64,000 bases of DNA from an uncultured Tropicimonas sp. (GCA_947495685.1 CANLZY010000004.1:155585-219584), one strand, 5' to 3'. Positions 18,679 through 27,709 are shown, numbered from the stretch's first letter. Notes: generated by a model from the sequence alone, not told the origin. A program made the numbers and translations.

Positions 18679-18807
18679 ATGGCACGCTATGATCGTGCAG
18701 GATGGGCAAACGGGTGGTTGCGCACACCAGAAAAACGGGGTCTTTTCGGCTCCGGTCCGACCAGGAACCGCAGGGCACCCAAAGTTTCAGACACGGAGAG
18801 GCGATGA
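18679..18807 (+). CDS. Small hypothetical ORF coupled to the metalloprotease gene
   Basis: A 42-codon ORF with a strong CAGGAGAAA ribosome-binding site before ATG 18679 and a TGA that overlaps the ATG of the metalloprotease gene by four bases. The product would be basic (many Arg, also Gly and Trp) and has no recognised domain or leader. It may be a real small protein or a leader peptide coupling translation to the next gene. The better ribosome-binding site on this ORF than on the downstream ATG supports the second idea. Confidence 0.35.
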   Translation: MARYDRAGWANGWLRTPEKRGLFGSGPTRNRRAPKVSDTERR

Positions 18808-19904
18808 CCTATTTCAATTCCAAGACATTCCACGCGCTCGCGGCGGGCGGCATGGCACTCGCAGCGGTCGGGGCGGACGGCACTCCGGTGAACGCGGCAA
18901 GTTACATCTTTGCCGGCGAGGCAAACGGTATCGACGTCGTGACCCACATGAAAGGGTATTCCGGTGTCGGCGGAAACGTCAACCTGACCGTCGGGATCGA
19001 CCCGACCAGCGTCAACGCAGCCGCCATGATGGTGTCCGTTGCCAATGCCGTGAACACCTGGAACGGGCTGGTGCCAACGGTCGGAAACGTCGTGCAGGAT
19101 TTCGTGACCATCCCGTCGGGCTGGTTCGATTTCGAATCGACATTCCTGCACGAGTTGGGCCATTCGCTTGGCCTGTCGCATATCAACGCGGCAAGCGAAT
19201 CCGGGCTGGCGGGCGCAAACCAGAATTACACCAAGGCGACGGACGGTGCGAACAACGTGCTCGACATCAACCCGGGTGCTGACGGTGTCATCGGGTCGGG
19301 CGACGATATCCGGGGCGATGACGTCAACCTGAACTACTTCCGCATTGCCGACAACGATCCCTTCGCGACCGGTCTGGGCGTGGTGGACAGCACCACCTAC
19401 AGCCGGGATGTCAGCGATCTACCCGGAAGCGATACCTTCTCGGCCAATGCGGATCGCGATGTTGGCACGCTGCTTGGGTATGCGAACACCGAAGCGGTCA
19501 TGCAGCAGGGAACGTTCAACAACGAGATCCAGCGCATGCTGGGGGCCGACGATGTTGCCGGGATCCTGTATGCGCAATCGGGTTTGGACGAGCTTGCCGG
19601 GACGGCCGATGATTACTCGATGACGATCGAATTCCTGGGCCAGACCGCCAGCGCAGACATCGTCATCGATTTCGACAATGCGCAAACCGGTTTCGCGGTG
19701 TCGCAATCAGGTGGTTCGTTCCTCTCCGCAGACCACGTCGTCGTCACCACGTCGAGCATCTATTTCAACGATAGCTTCAACTGGTACTTCAACGATGTGT
19801 CGAACGCGATCGCGGTGCCGTTGCCGGGCAGCCTCGTGCTGTTGGGGGCCGGTCTGGGTGGACTGGGCCTGTTCCGGCGTCGCAAGTCGGTCGCCCTCAC
19901 CTGA
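18804..19904 (+). CDS. Predicted metzincin-like zinc metalloprotease with VPLPA-CTERM-type sorting signal
   Basis: A 366-residue predicted secreted protein. It has an N-terminal leader (to about residue 32), a zinc site HELGHSLGLSH (116-126) of the HExxHxxGxxH metzincin type, two acidic Gly/Asp-rich segments (near 155-172 and in 258-272) that look like calcium-binding turns, and a C-terminal VPLPG (338-342) followed by a hydrophobic helix and an RRRK cluster (358-361). The tail is the tripartite VPLPA-CTERM pattern recognised by exosortase-type enzymes; no exosortase is in view. Likely processed and displayed or released at the cell surface. Substrate unknown. Confidence 0.82.
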   Translation: MTYFNSKTFHALAAGGMALAAVGADGTPVNAASYIFAGEANGIDVVTHMKGYSGVGGNVNLTVGIDPTSVNAAAMMVSVANAVNTWNGLVPTVGNVVQDFVTIPSGWFDFESTFLHELGHSLGLSHINAASESGLAGANQNYTKATDGANNVLDINPGADGVIGSGDDIRGDDVNLNYFRIADNDPFATGLGVVDSTTYSRDVSDLPGSDTFSANADRDVGTLLGYANTEAVMQQGTFNNEIQRMLGADDVAGILYAQSGLDELAGTADDYSMTIEFLGQTASADIVIDFDNAQTGFAVSQSGGSFLSADHVVVTTSSIYFNDSFNWYFNDVSNAIAVPLPGSLVLLGAGLGGLGLFRRRKSVALT

Positions 19905-19909
19905 GGGGT

Positions 19910-20383
19910 CTATTCACCGTGGCGAAGCAGGCGGGCCTTCTGACGGTTCCAGTCCCGTTTCGCTTCGGTGGCCCGCTTGTCCTGGTTCTGCTTGCCCTTG
20001 GCGATGCCGATCTTGATCTTGGCGATGCCCTTGTGGTTGAAATACAGCACGAGCGGCACGAGGGTCATGCCCTTGCGCTGGGTTTCGTTCCACAGGCGTG
20101 ACATCTCTTTCTTCGACACCAGAAGCTTGCGCCGACGGCGCTCTTCGTGGTCGAACATGGCGCGGTTGTAAGGGGCGATGTAGCTGTTCACCAGCCACAG
20201 CTCGCCCTGCTCCACGGCGGCATAGCTCTCGGCGATATTGGCCGAGGTCGTACGCAGGCTCTTCACCTCGGACCCGGTCAGCATGATTCCGCACTCGATG
20301 TCGTCCTCGATTGCAAAATCATAGCGGGCACGCCGGTTTTCGGCGATCACCTTGTAGTTTGGGTTGTCCTTGGGTTTTGCCAT
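19910..20383 (-). CDS. smpB: SsrA-binding protein SmpB
   Basis: tmRNA-binding protein of 157 residues required for trans-translation, which rescues stalled ribosomes. Recognisable blocks are NRRARYDF (17-24), the GSEVKSLR segment and the basic C-terminal tail ending RLLRHGE. ATG 20383 gives the usual [18 protein letters not shown] start. It converges with the metalloprotease gene (five bases between stops). The tmRNA gene was not seen. Confidence 0.95.
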   Translation of the reverse strand: MAKPKDNPNYKVIAENRRARYDFAIEDDIECGIMLTGSEVKSLRTTSANIAESYAAVEQGELWLVNSYIAPYNRAMFDHEERRRRKLLVSKKEMSRLWNETQRKGMTLVPLVLYFNHKGIAKIKIGIAKGKQNQDKRATEAKRDWNRQKARLLRHGE

Positions 20384-20489
20384 GGTTGCAGGATATAGGC
20401 GCTCTCTGGGCAAGTGCCAAGAGAGCGCGGTTCGTGTTGTGCAAACGCTTGCGACTTGTGGTGCCCGGCGCAGGTTGCTGTGGATCAGG

Positions 20490-21365
20490 TCAGTCGATCA
20501 GCCCGGCATGGACCATCGCGTCGCGGATCGCCGCCTTTGTCGTGTCGGTCAGCCCGATCAGCGGAAGCCGGACATCCGGTTGGCATTTTCCCAGCAGCGA
20601 AAGGCCGTACTTGGCGCCCACCAGCCCGGGCTCCAGGAAGATCGCGGTGTGCAGCGGCATCAGGCGATCCTGATAGTCCAGCGCGCTGGCATAGTCGCCC
20701 GCCAGCATCGCCGCCTGGAAGTCCGCGCACAGCTTGGGGGCAACGTTCGCCGTGACGCTGATGCAGCCGACGCCACCGTGGGCGTTGAAGCCAAGCGCCG
20801 AGGCATCTTCGCCCGACAGCTGGACAAAGTCCGCGCCACAGGTCTGGCGCTGGTACGACACGCGGGTGACGTCGCCGGTTGCATCCTTGACGCCGATGAT
20901 CCGAGGCAGCGCGGCGAGCCGGCCCATGGTCTCGGGCGACATGTCCACCACGGACCGGCCAGGAATGTTGTAGATGATGATCGGCAGGTCGCAGCAGTCG
21001 TGCAGGGCGGTGAAATGCGCGATCAGCCCCGCCTGGGTCGGCTTGTTGTAATAGGGGGTGACCACCAGCGCCGCGTCCGCGCCAACCTTGGCGGCGTGCC
21101 GGATCAGGTGGATGCCTTCTTTGGTGTTGTTGGAGCCCGCGCCGGCAATCACCGGGATACGCCCCGCGGCGGCCTTGACGACACGCTCGATGACCTCGCC
21201 ATGTTCGGCATGGGTCAAGGTCGGGCTTTCGCCTGTGGTGCCGACCGGCACCAGGCCGTTGCTGCCCTGCTGGACGTGCCATTCAACGAGCGCATCCAGT
21301 GCCGCGGCATCCAGTTTGTCGTCCTTGAACGGCGTTACCATCGCGGGAAGTGAGCCTTTAAACAT
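20490..21365 (-). CDS. dapA: 4-hydroxy-tetrahydrodipicolinate synthase
   Basis: Condenses pyruvate with aspartate semialdehyde in the first committed step of the diaminopimelate/lysine pathway. The 291 residues contain Thr43-Thr44, Tyr132 and the Schiff-base Lys160 in [11 protein letters not shown] 21365 follows GGAGGAAAAC. dapB (31.8 kb) and asd (62.2 kb) of the same pathway are in this window but unlinked, as is common in this group. Confidence 0.95.
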   Translation of the reverse strand: MFKGSLPAMVTPFKDDKLDAAALDALVEWHVQQGSNGLVPVGTTGESPTLTHAEHGEVIERVVKAAAGRIPVIAGAGSNNTKEGIHLIRHAAKVGADAALVVTPYYNKPTQAGLIAHFTALHDCCDLPIIIYNIPGRSVVDMSPETMGRLAALPRIIGVKDATGDVTRVSYQRQTCGADFVQLSGEDASALGFNAHGGVGCISVTANVAPKLCADFQAAMLAGDYASALDYQDRLMPLHTAIFLEPGLVGAKYGLSLLGKCQPDVRLPLIGLTDTTKAAIRDAMVHAGLID

Positions 21366-21537
21366 CGTTTTCCTCCGTTTCCCGCGCTGCTTGCGCGTCG
21401 TCGCCCCGGAATATCCCCGAGTCGCTCCTGTCAGAACGCGGCGGACCCTATCCGCAGTCACCGCGCTTGCCAAGTTTGTGAGTTGCACTGAGTGAGCGGT
21501 GCACTACTCTCTGTCAGGAAATTTCCCGACAGTCACG

Positions 21538-23493
21538 GTGCCGGAAAGTCCCTTGCGATTCCTTTTTGTCATATTCCTGGTGCTTTGCCTGCCGCGCATG
21601 GGTCTTGCGGCGCCAACGGTCGAGTCGGTGGCGCTGACCGAGGCTCTTGAGCAGATGCGCACCGGTAACTGGCGGGCCGCGGCACTGGCGGCCCGGCCGG
21701 CTGGCGACGTGGGCGTCGATGTCATCGAATGGCATCGCCTGCGTCAGGGCGGACAGGCTGATTTTGACGCCTATCGGGATTTCCTGTCGCGCCGGCCGGA
21801 CTGGCCGGGCCTGGATCTGTTGCGCACCCGCGGCGAAGGCTCCATCCCCACCGATGCCCCGCCCCAGGAGGTGCTCGACTATTTTGGCGGCGACCTTCCC
21901 GAAACCGGAACCGGTGTCGTGCGGCTGGTCGAAGCCCACCGCGCGCTCGGGCAGGACGGGGATGCGCAGGCGCTGGCGGTGATGGCCTGGCGCAGCCGCA
22001 CCCTGTCGCCCGACACCGAGGCAGCCCTGCTGGAGATGTATGCAACCACCCTGACCGAACATCATTTCGCCCGGCTGGACGATCTGGTGTGGCGTGGCCA
22101 GACAACAACGGCGCGCAAGAACATGCCGCGCGTGCCCGAAGGACAGCAGGCCCTGGCCGAAGCCCGGCTTGCGCTTGCCGCACAGGCGCCCGGGGTCGAT
22201 GTGCGGATCGAGGCCGTGCCCGAGGCTCTGTCTGGCGACGCTGGACTGGCCTTCGAACGGTTCAATTGGCGTGCCCGCAAGGGGCGCTCCGAAGAGGCGA
22301 TTGCCCTGTTGGCCGAACGCTCGACGTCGCCGGAAACGCTTGGGCGTCCGGAAAAATGGGCAAACTGGCGCAGGATCTATGCCAGGAAGCTTCTACGGGA
22401 CGGGCAGGTCGAGGAAGCCTATTCGCTCGCGAGCCGGCATTTCCTGGTGGAGGGGTCGCAATTTGCTGACCTTGAGTGGCTGTCCGGGTTTATCGCGTTA
22501 CGGTTCTTGCAGGATCCGGAATTGGCGCTTCTGCATTTCGACCGGTTCGAGACGGCGGTTCAGACGCCGATCAGCCTAGGTCGGGCCGGATATTGGCGCG
22601 GTCGCGCGTTGGATGCAGCCGGGGATGCCCCAGGGGCTGCGCTGGCTTATGCGCGGGGTGCGAAGCACCAGACCAGTTTCTATGGCCTGCTGGCCGCCGA
22701 AGCGGGCGGGATGCCAATGGATCCGACCCTCACCGGAACCGAGAGCTTTCCGGCGATTGAGGAGAGCCCGTTGCGCGACAACGCGGTCCTGATGGCCGGG
22801 TTGCTGTTGCTGGATGCCGGTGACCGGGCGCTGGCCGAACGGTTCCTGACCCACTTGGTGGAGACGCTCGATCGCGAACAGGCTGGAACCCTGGCGGCGC
22901 TGCTGCTGGAGCTGAACGAGACCAACATCGCCCTGATGGTCGGCAAACGCGCGGCGCGAAACGGGGTTGTGCTGCCGGCGGCATATTTTCCCCTGAGCCC
23001 GCTGATGGAGCGCGAGTTGCCGGTTCCCAGGGAACTGGCGCTGGCGATTGCCCGCCGCGAGAGCGAATTTGATCCGGTTGTTGTCAGCCCGGCTGGTGCG
23101 CGCGGTCTCATGCAGCTCATGCCCGGCACGGCAAAGGATGTCGCTGCGGACCTGCAGATCCCCTATGACCGGGACGGGCTGACGACCGACGCCGCCTACA
23201 ATGTGACGCTGGGGACAACATATCTGGCAGGCTTGACCGAGGTCTTTGGTCCGGCGCCGGTGCTGGTATCCGTGGGGTACAATGCTGGCCCGGGTCGGTC
23301 GCTGGACTGGGTTGGCGACCGCGGTGACCCGCGGTCCGAGGCCGTGGATGTGATCGACTGGATCGAGCTGATCCCGTTTCGGGAGACCCGCAACTATGTG
23401 ATGCGGGTGTCGGAATCGGTGATCGTCTATCGCGCGCGCCTCGGCCTGCCGGTTGGATCGGTCTCCATGATGGAATTCCTCAAGAACGGGTAG
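21538..23493 (+). CDS. Lytic murein transglycosylase (SLT family)
   Basis: Periplasmic enzyme that cleaves peptidoglycan between MurNAc and GlcNAc. About 651 residues: a leader to about residue 25, a long alpha-helical superhelical region, then the SLT catalytic domain with ARRESEF (catalytic Glu), GLMQLMPGTA and GYNAGPG. Both plausible starts are GTG codons; 21538 begins directly at the signal peptide, while 21499 adds 13 residues in front of it. The length matches the Slt70 family. Confidence 0.9.
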   Translation: MPESPLRFLFVIFLVLCLPRMGLAAPTVESVALTEALEQMRTGNWRAAALAARPAGDVGVDVIEWHRLRQGGQADFDAYRDFLSRRPDWPGLDLLRTRGEGSIPTDAPPQEVLDYFGGDLPETGTGVVRLVEAHRALGQDGDAQALAVMAWRSRTLSPDTEAALLEMYATTLTEHHFARLDDLVWRGQTTTARKNMPRVPEGQQALAEARLALAAQAPGVDVRIEAVPEALSGDAGLAFERFNWRARKGRSEEAIALLAERSTSPETLGRPEKWANWRRIYARKLLRDGQVEEAYSLASRHFLVEGSQFADLEWLSGFIALRFLQDPELALLHFDRFETAVQTPISLGRAGYWRGRALDAAGDAPGAALAYARGAKHQTSFYGLLAAEAGGMPMDPTLTGTESFPAIEESPLRDNAVLMAGLLLLDAGDRALAERFLTHLVETLDREQAGTLAALLLELNETNIALMVGKRAARNGVVLPAAYFPLSPLMERELPVPRELALAIARRESEFDPVVVSPAGARGLMQLMPGTAKDVAADLQIPYDRDGLTTDAAYNVTLGTTYLAGLTEVFGPAPVLVSVGYNAGPGRSLDWVGDRGDPRSEAVDVIDWIELIPFRETRNYVMRVSESVIVYRARLGLPVGSVSMMEFLKNG

Positions 23494-24089
23494 CGCGGGC
23501 AGGTCACGCTCCCCCCATGCGCCCTTGACGGGGCTGCTCGCGTATGGCGTGCCGGTGGGTCTCAGAACCCGCCTCGAAACTCGATCAGCTTCTGCAATTC
23601 CTTGCGGTACATCTGGCCATGAGGCGAATGTGCGAGGCCTCGATTCATGCCTCGGCCGAGGCGATGGCTTTCTCCCAGTTTTTCCCCAACAGCAATTCCC
23701 CAACCTCAGCGTTTTTCCCCTGGTTGACGATCACGCTGGCGCTCGGCAGGGCATTTCGCTCGTCGAGGCGACGTGCCAGTGGGGCAAGGTCTAAACGGAT
23801 AGTTTTCCACGGATCACTATCCTGCCAATCGTGGAACTAGATCTGTGCCGCCGGCGGAGGGCATCCCTTCGGGAACTGTGTCTACCGACAAGGCCGCCCA
23901 GTGCGTATGTCAGGAGGCATGAAGGGCGGTCTCAACACAGAGCATTTGTGAGCCCGTTGGATCCAGAGAAGGTGCGGAAACACACCCCTCGATAGCCGCG
24001 CGGCAGGCGCGGCCCGGCCCAACCGCGGGTCAAGCGCGTCAGCGCGAGACGCCGTGGGCGGGAGCCCCTCGGAGCCGGTCCGGACCGGA
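23494..24089. other. Gene-poor gap with possible decayed coding fragments
   Basis: About 600 bases without an intact gene. On the minus strand a 63-codon open stretch (23645-23836) with protein-like composition but no ATG ends at a TGA that overlaps an ATG opening a 28-codon frame (23562-23648). The ATGA overlap looks like two coupled genes of a decayed phage or plasmid segment. I recognise no family. Bases 23840-24089 contain nothing I can name. Confidence 0.4.
23562..23836 (-). pseudogene. Possible remnant of two coupled small genes
   Basis: The upstream fragment (stop at 23645) encodes a Trp/Lys-rich stretch with segments such as PWKTIRLDLAPLARRLDERN and lacks an in-frame ATG after the TAG at 23837. 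The downstream frame begins at ATG 23648 and ends at 23562, with a segment MYRKELQKLIEFRGGF. Both read more like protein than chance. No homologue is recognised, so this is a low-confidence call. Confidence 0.25.
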
Positions 24090-24959
24090 TCAGCCGGAGC
24101 GGCGTTCGCGCAGGACCGTGAATAGGCCGGCCAGGATCACGATGGTGGCCCCGAGGACGACATTCGTTTTCAGGGTTTCTCCGAACACCAGAACCCCGAT
24201 CGTGGCGCCAAAGACCAGCTGGAGATAGGCAAAGGGTTGAACCGCGCTTGCCTCTGCCACGGCATAGCACTTGATCAGGAACCAGTGGCCAAGGGCGCCG
24301 AACACGCAGAGCAGGCCCATCCATGCCCAGTTGCCAGGGCTCATGGGCTGCCAGTGCCAGATGCCGATCGCCGTCATGGTCACGGCACCGACTGTGCCGG
24401 TCCAGAAAAAGCTGGTTGCAGCGCTGTCGAGTCGTGCGGCATAGCGGGTCAGAAGGCTGTAGAGCGCAAACAACGTTGCGGCCGTCAGCGCGATCAGGGC
24501 ATAGGGGGAAAAGACTGCGATCCCGGGTTGCAGGATGATCAGGATGCCGATGAACCCGACCCCGATGGCGATCCAGCGTTTCCAGCCGACGTGCTCGCCC
24601 AGAACCGGGCCGGACAGGGCGGCGATGATCAGCGGGTAGCTTGCGAATATGGCATGGCTTTCGACCAGTCCCAGCAGGACGAAAGCCGTCACCATGACAC
24701 AGATTTCCAGCGCCAGCAGGAAGCCTCGGAACGCCTGCAGCGCGGGTTGCCGTGTCGCCGCGGCGGCCCGCAGGCTGCCGGCTTGCCGGGCAGTGACCGT
24801 CATCACGAAGGCGGCAAAGAACCAGTAGCGGATCATGACCACCATGTAGACGTTGTACTCGCCCGCGAGATGGCGCGAGATGCCGTCCTGCAACGCAAAG
24901 ACCAGCGTCGTTGCCACCATCAGCAAGATGCCGAGCCGGGTATTCTGTTCGGTTGTCAT
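24090..24959 (-). CDS. DMT superfamily transporter (EamA family)
   Basis: Inner-membrane permease of 289 residues with about ten membrane helices arranged as two EamA repeats. Homologues export amino acids, metabolites or drugs; the substrate here cannot be inferred. ATG 24959 overlaps the TGA of mnmD by four bases, so it is the second gene of mnmD-DMT. Confidence 0.88.
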   Translation of the reverse strand: MTTEQNTRLGILLMVATTLVFALQDGISRHLAGEYNVYMVVMIRYWFFAAFVMTVTARQAGSLRAAAATRQPALQAFRGFLLALEICVMVTAFVLLGLVESHAIFASYPLIIAALSGPVLGEHVGWKRWIAIGVGFIGILIILQPGIAVFSPYALIALTAATLFALYSLLTRYAARLDSAATSFFWTGTVGAVTMTAIGIWHWQPMSPGNWAWMGLLCVFGALGHWFLIKCYAVAEASAVQPFAYLQLVFGATIGVLVFGETLKTNVVLGATIVILAGLFTVLRERRSG

Positions 24960-25636
24960 GGTTTGTGCCCAACGCTCATGTGCCGTTTTCGGCCAAACCC
25001 GGTGCGGCGTTCCACCTCGAAACCGCTGGCCTGTAGGGCGCGCCGGACGAACCCTGCCGCAGTGTAGGTCGCAAAGCTGCCGCCCGGGGCAGTGTGGCGG
25101 CCCACCTCGGCCATCAGGTCGTCCTGCCAGAGCTGCGGATTGCGGGCCGGGGCGAACCCATCCAGGAACCACGCGTCCGCCTGTTGGTCCCACCCGGGCA
25201 GGGTGTCACGGGCATCGCCCAGGATCATCCGGACAGTGACTGGACCGACCCGGCCATGAAACCCGTCCGGGGTCCAGATCGCCAACAACGCGTCGGCCAG
25301 ATCCTCCAACGACAGGAACGGCGCAAGGGCCCGGGCCAGGTCTTCGCGCTGCAGGGGATAGGCCTCGAACCCGGTGTAGAAAATGTCGGCGGTTCCGATG
25401 TCGGCGGCGCAGCGGGCCAGTGCCAGCAGGTTCAGCCCGGTTCCGACGCCCAGTTCAGCCACGTGAAACCCTGGCCTCAACCGCGCGGGCAGGTCGTTTC
25501 CCTCCAGAAAGACATGGCGGGTTTCGGCCAGCCCGTCCTCCAGCGAGTAATACGGGTCGTCGAACCGGGTCGAGACCGGCACATTGCCATCCCGCCAGGT
25601 CACGCTGCTGCGCTCGCTCTGGTGCGTCTTGTTCAC
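24956..25636 (-). CDS. mnmD: tRNA (5-methylaminomethyl-2-thiouridine)(34)-methyltransferase MnmD
   Basis: SAM-dependent enzyme that makes the final methylation of mnm5s2U34 in tRNAs for Lys, Glu and Gln. The 226 residues match the N-terminal half of enterobacterial MnmC (former DUF752): SAM motif ELGVGTGLNLL (about 61-71) and WFLDGFAPARNPQLW. It is separate from, and divergent to, a flavoprotein that resembles the other MnmC half; 51 bases divide their starts. Confidence 0.92.
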   Translation of the reverse strand: MNKTHQSERSSVTWRDGNVPVSTRFDDPYYSLEDGLAETRHVFLEGNDLPARLRPGFHVAELGVGTGLNLLALARCAADIGTADIFYTGFEAYPLQREDLARALAPFLSLEDLADALLAIWTPDGFHGRVGPVTVRMILGDARDTLPGWDQQADAWFLDGFAPARNPQLWQDDLMAEVGRHTAPGGSFATYTAAGFVRRALQASGFEVERRTGFGRKRHMSVGHKP

Positions 25637-25687
25637 TTGCCATAGACCCTTGATGAAACGCGCGGAGCATGAGCGAGAGGTGAGGTC

Positions 25688-26731
25688 TTGGCAAGGATCG
25701 ACGTGACTGTGCGGGGGGCTGGTATTTTCGGGCTGGCCTGTGCCTGGGAGATGTGCCGACGCGGGGCAACCGTGCGGGTGATCGAGACCGCCGGCATCGG
25801 GGCCGGGTCATCGGGTGGGCTGGTCGGCGCGCTGGCGCCACATGTGCCGGAGCGCTGGAACGCCAAGAAGGACTTCCAGTTCGAGAGCCTGATCATGGCA
25901 GAGGATTTCTGGGGTCAGGTCGCCTCGGTGTCCGGCAAGGACCCGGGGTATCTGCGCAGTGGCCGGTTGCAGCCGATTCTGGATGCCGCCGGTTTGGAGC
26001 GCGCGCGGGAGCGGGGCCAGGAGGCAGAGACGCTCTGGCAGGGCAAGGCCGCTTGGAATGTCGTGCCGGTCGAGACCTTTGGCGACTGGGCGCCGCTCAG
26101 CCCGACAGGGTGGCTGATTCACGACACGTTGACAGCCCGCCTGCACCCGAGGCAAGCGGCAGCAGCATTGGTGGAGGCGATCCGTCTGTCCGGGGGCGAG
26201 GTCGTGATTGGCGATGCCGAGGAGATTGGCCCGGTACTCTGGGCAACCGGGCATGCCGGTCTTGCCGAGCTGGGGGAAGCTGTTGGCCGGGCGGTCGGGG
26301 CACCGATCAAGGGGCAGGCGGCCTTGCTGAAGCTCGACCGGCCCGATGCGCCACAATACCTTGCCGACTCGGTGCATGCGATCCCGCATGCGGACGGCAC
26401 GGTTGCAATCGGCTCCACCACCGAACGGGAGTTCGATGCGCCTGATACAACGGATGCCCAGATCGATGCGGTGGTCGAGCGCGCCCGCGCGGCCTGCCCG
26501 GCGCTGGCCGCTGCGCCAGTGATTGCCCGGTGGGCTGGCCTGCGCCCGCGCGCGCGCAGCCGGGCGCCGATGTTGGGAACATGGCCGGATCGACCGGGGC
26601 ATTTCGTGGCCAACGGCGGCTTCAAGATCGGCTTTGGAATGGCCCCCAAGGTGGCCCGGGTAATGGCCGACCTGATCCTGGACGCGCGGGACGGGATCCC
26701 CGATGGGTTCCGGGTCGAAGACAACCTTTGA
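25688..26731 (+). CDS. FAD-dependent oxidoreductase, MnmC2/DAO-like
   Basis: A 347-residue flavoprotein of the D-amino-acid-oxidase fold with FAD motif GAGIFG (10-15). Family and context (divergent from mnmD) suggest the MnmC2 role, oxidative removal of the carboxymethyl group from cmnm5s2U34 in tRNA, although a generic amine oxidase cannot be excluded. The start appears to be TTG 25688 after GAGAGGTGAGG; an in-frame GTG five codons later is an alternative. Confidence 0.78.
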   Translation: MARIDVTVRGAGIFGLACAWEMCRRGATVRVIETAGIGAGSSGGLVGALAPHVPERWNAKKDFQFESLIMAEDFWGQVASVSGKDPGYLRSGRLQPILDAAGLERARERGQEAETLWQGKAAWNVVPVETFGDWAPLSPTGWLIHDTLTARLHPRQAAAALVEAIRLSGGEVVIGDAEEIGPVLWATGHAGLAELGEAVGRAVGAPIKGQAALLKLDRPDAPQYLADSVHAIPHADGTVAIGSTTEREFDAPDTTDAQIDAVVERARAACPALAAAPVIARWAGLRPRARSRAPMLGTWPDRPGHFVANGGFKIGFGMAPKVARVMADLILDARDGIPDGFRVEDNL

Positions 26732-26990
26732 TCCTTGATCTCGCGGAGGTGGCGGATCGAGTCTGTGGCCGCTCTCGCGCCATTCTGCCGTCGAGGGGCA
26801 CGCCACGCTGGTTGATGGCGCTCCGGGAGGTTGGGGGAGAGGCTACGCCCGGACGCGCTGTTTCTCGCGGTCGCGCCGGTGCTCCTCTCCGTGACGGCAG
26901 GCGATGGGCTGAAGGCAGGCCGTCGTGATACGGTGATGCCGGCGAAGTTGCACCATGGGGCGTCGATGCTGTCGGGGGGGGGGCATGTCA

Positions 26991-27239
26991 TCAACGCCGC
27001 GCGAGCGTGCCGCGAGAAATCCCGTCCTCGCAGGCATGGCGTCGGTGCACCAGCAGGTTTCCGTTCAGCCATTCGACCCAATGGAGAACGAGGATAGTCT
27101 TTTCGGGTTCAAGGCCCGCAAGCCTCTCTGACAGCCGTGGATGCCTGACGGTTTCGCGGTTCGGCCCGTCCACCAGAACATTGTTGGGGCAACCTTCAAG
27201 TGCCTCATGGCGCTTCGACCGACACAGTGGCCGTGTCAT
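26991..27239 (-). CDS. Small hypothetical protein with a strong ribosome-binding site
   Basis: An 82-codon ORF preceded by a perfect AGGAGG five bases before its ATG, the best evidence for translation in this gap. The product is basic and soluble, with a segment LEPEKTILVLHWVEWLNG that looks like folded protein. No family is recognised. Its ATG overlaps the stop of another possible ORF upstream (27236-27577). Confidence 0.4.
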   Translation of the reverse strand: MTRPLCRSKRHEALEGCPNNVLVDGPNRETVRHPRLSERLAGLEPEKTILVLHWVEWLNGNLLVHRRHACEDGISRGTLARR

Positions 27240-27577
27240 GACAACCTCCTTCGTCTGACGCTTCTGTTGGTGAGCGTTGCGAAGGCCATGATCGTCGCCA
27301 GGAGGATCGAACCGCTGACCAAACCGTGAGGCGGCGGAGACACTCCAAATGCGCCAAATGCCTGAGGAGGCGCAAAGACCGCCTCCATCGTCAGGATCTG
27401 CGCCGCTGTTCGGCCATCGTATCCCTGGTCTTGGATGGTCTCCTGTGCGGAGGCCGACGGTTTAGACCAAGAACTGCGACCAACCCGGTGCCCCGAACCA
27501 CTCGACAGACCCGCAATGCCGAGGTCGGCTTCAGGGACAAGAAGCGGTCCAACGCCACACATGCCTCGACCACCCAT
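27236..27577 (-). CDS. Possible small hypothetical protein with a C-terminal membrane segment
   Basis: A 113-codon frame upstream of and overlapping the previous ORF by four bases. The C-terminal 40 residues hold a Pro-rich turn, a hydrophobic helix (HGLVSGSILLATIMAFATL) and an Arg cluster, vaguely like a sorting or anchor signal. The N-terminal half is unremarkable. A later ATG near 27386 would yield about 50 residues. It could be spurious; the overlap with a frame that has a strong ribosome-binding site is its main support. Confidence 0.22.
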   Translation of the reverse strand: MGGRGMCGVGPLLVPEADLGIAGLSSGSGHRVGRSSWSKPSASAQETIQDQGYDGRTAAQILTMEAVFAPPQAFGAFGVSPPPHGLVSGSILLATIMAFATLTNRSVRRRRLS

Positions 27578-27666
27578 CCGGTCGTGCGCCTTTTGCGCGT
27601 GACGTCGTCTCCCGGTCGATCCTGTTGTTGGCAGACTCGACTCTGCGAGCGGGAAAATCTAAAATG

Positions 27667-27681
27667 GAACATAACATGAAC
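27667..27681 (+). promoter_or_regulatory. LexA (SOS) box upstream of imuB
   Basis: GAAC-ATAACAT-GAAC, an exact match to the alphaproteobacterial LexA operator GAAC-N7-GAAC (GTTC-N7-GTTC on the other strand). It lies 29 bases before the imuB ATG and next to a TAAAAT that could be a -10 element (27660-27665). imuB is a known SOS gene in this class, so LexA repression is strongly supported. Confidence 0.85.
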
Positions 27682-27709
27682 ATTTTATTTGTGTGCCGGA
27701 AGCTGCCCA

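Larger units (their letters stand above)
26732..27659. other. Gene-poor region before imuB
   Basis: More than 900 bases without a recognised gene. Two short minus-strand frames overlap as ATGA (27236-27577 and 26991-27239), described separately. No imuA, transposase or RNA gene was recognised. Composition is slightly less GC-rich than the flanks. Confidence 0.5.

Noticed and set aside
18679-18697. Possible sigma-54 promoter (ATGGCACG...TGC) before the metalloprotease
   Set aside because: The GG-to-GC spacing does not fit the -24/-12 consensus and the -12 TTGC is absent.
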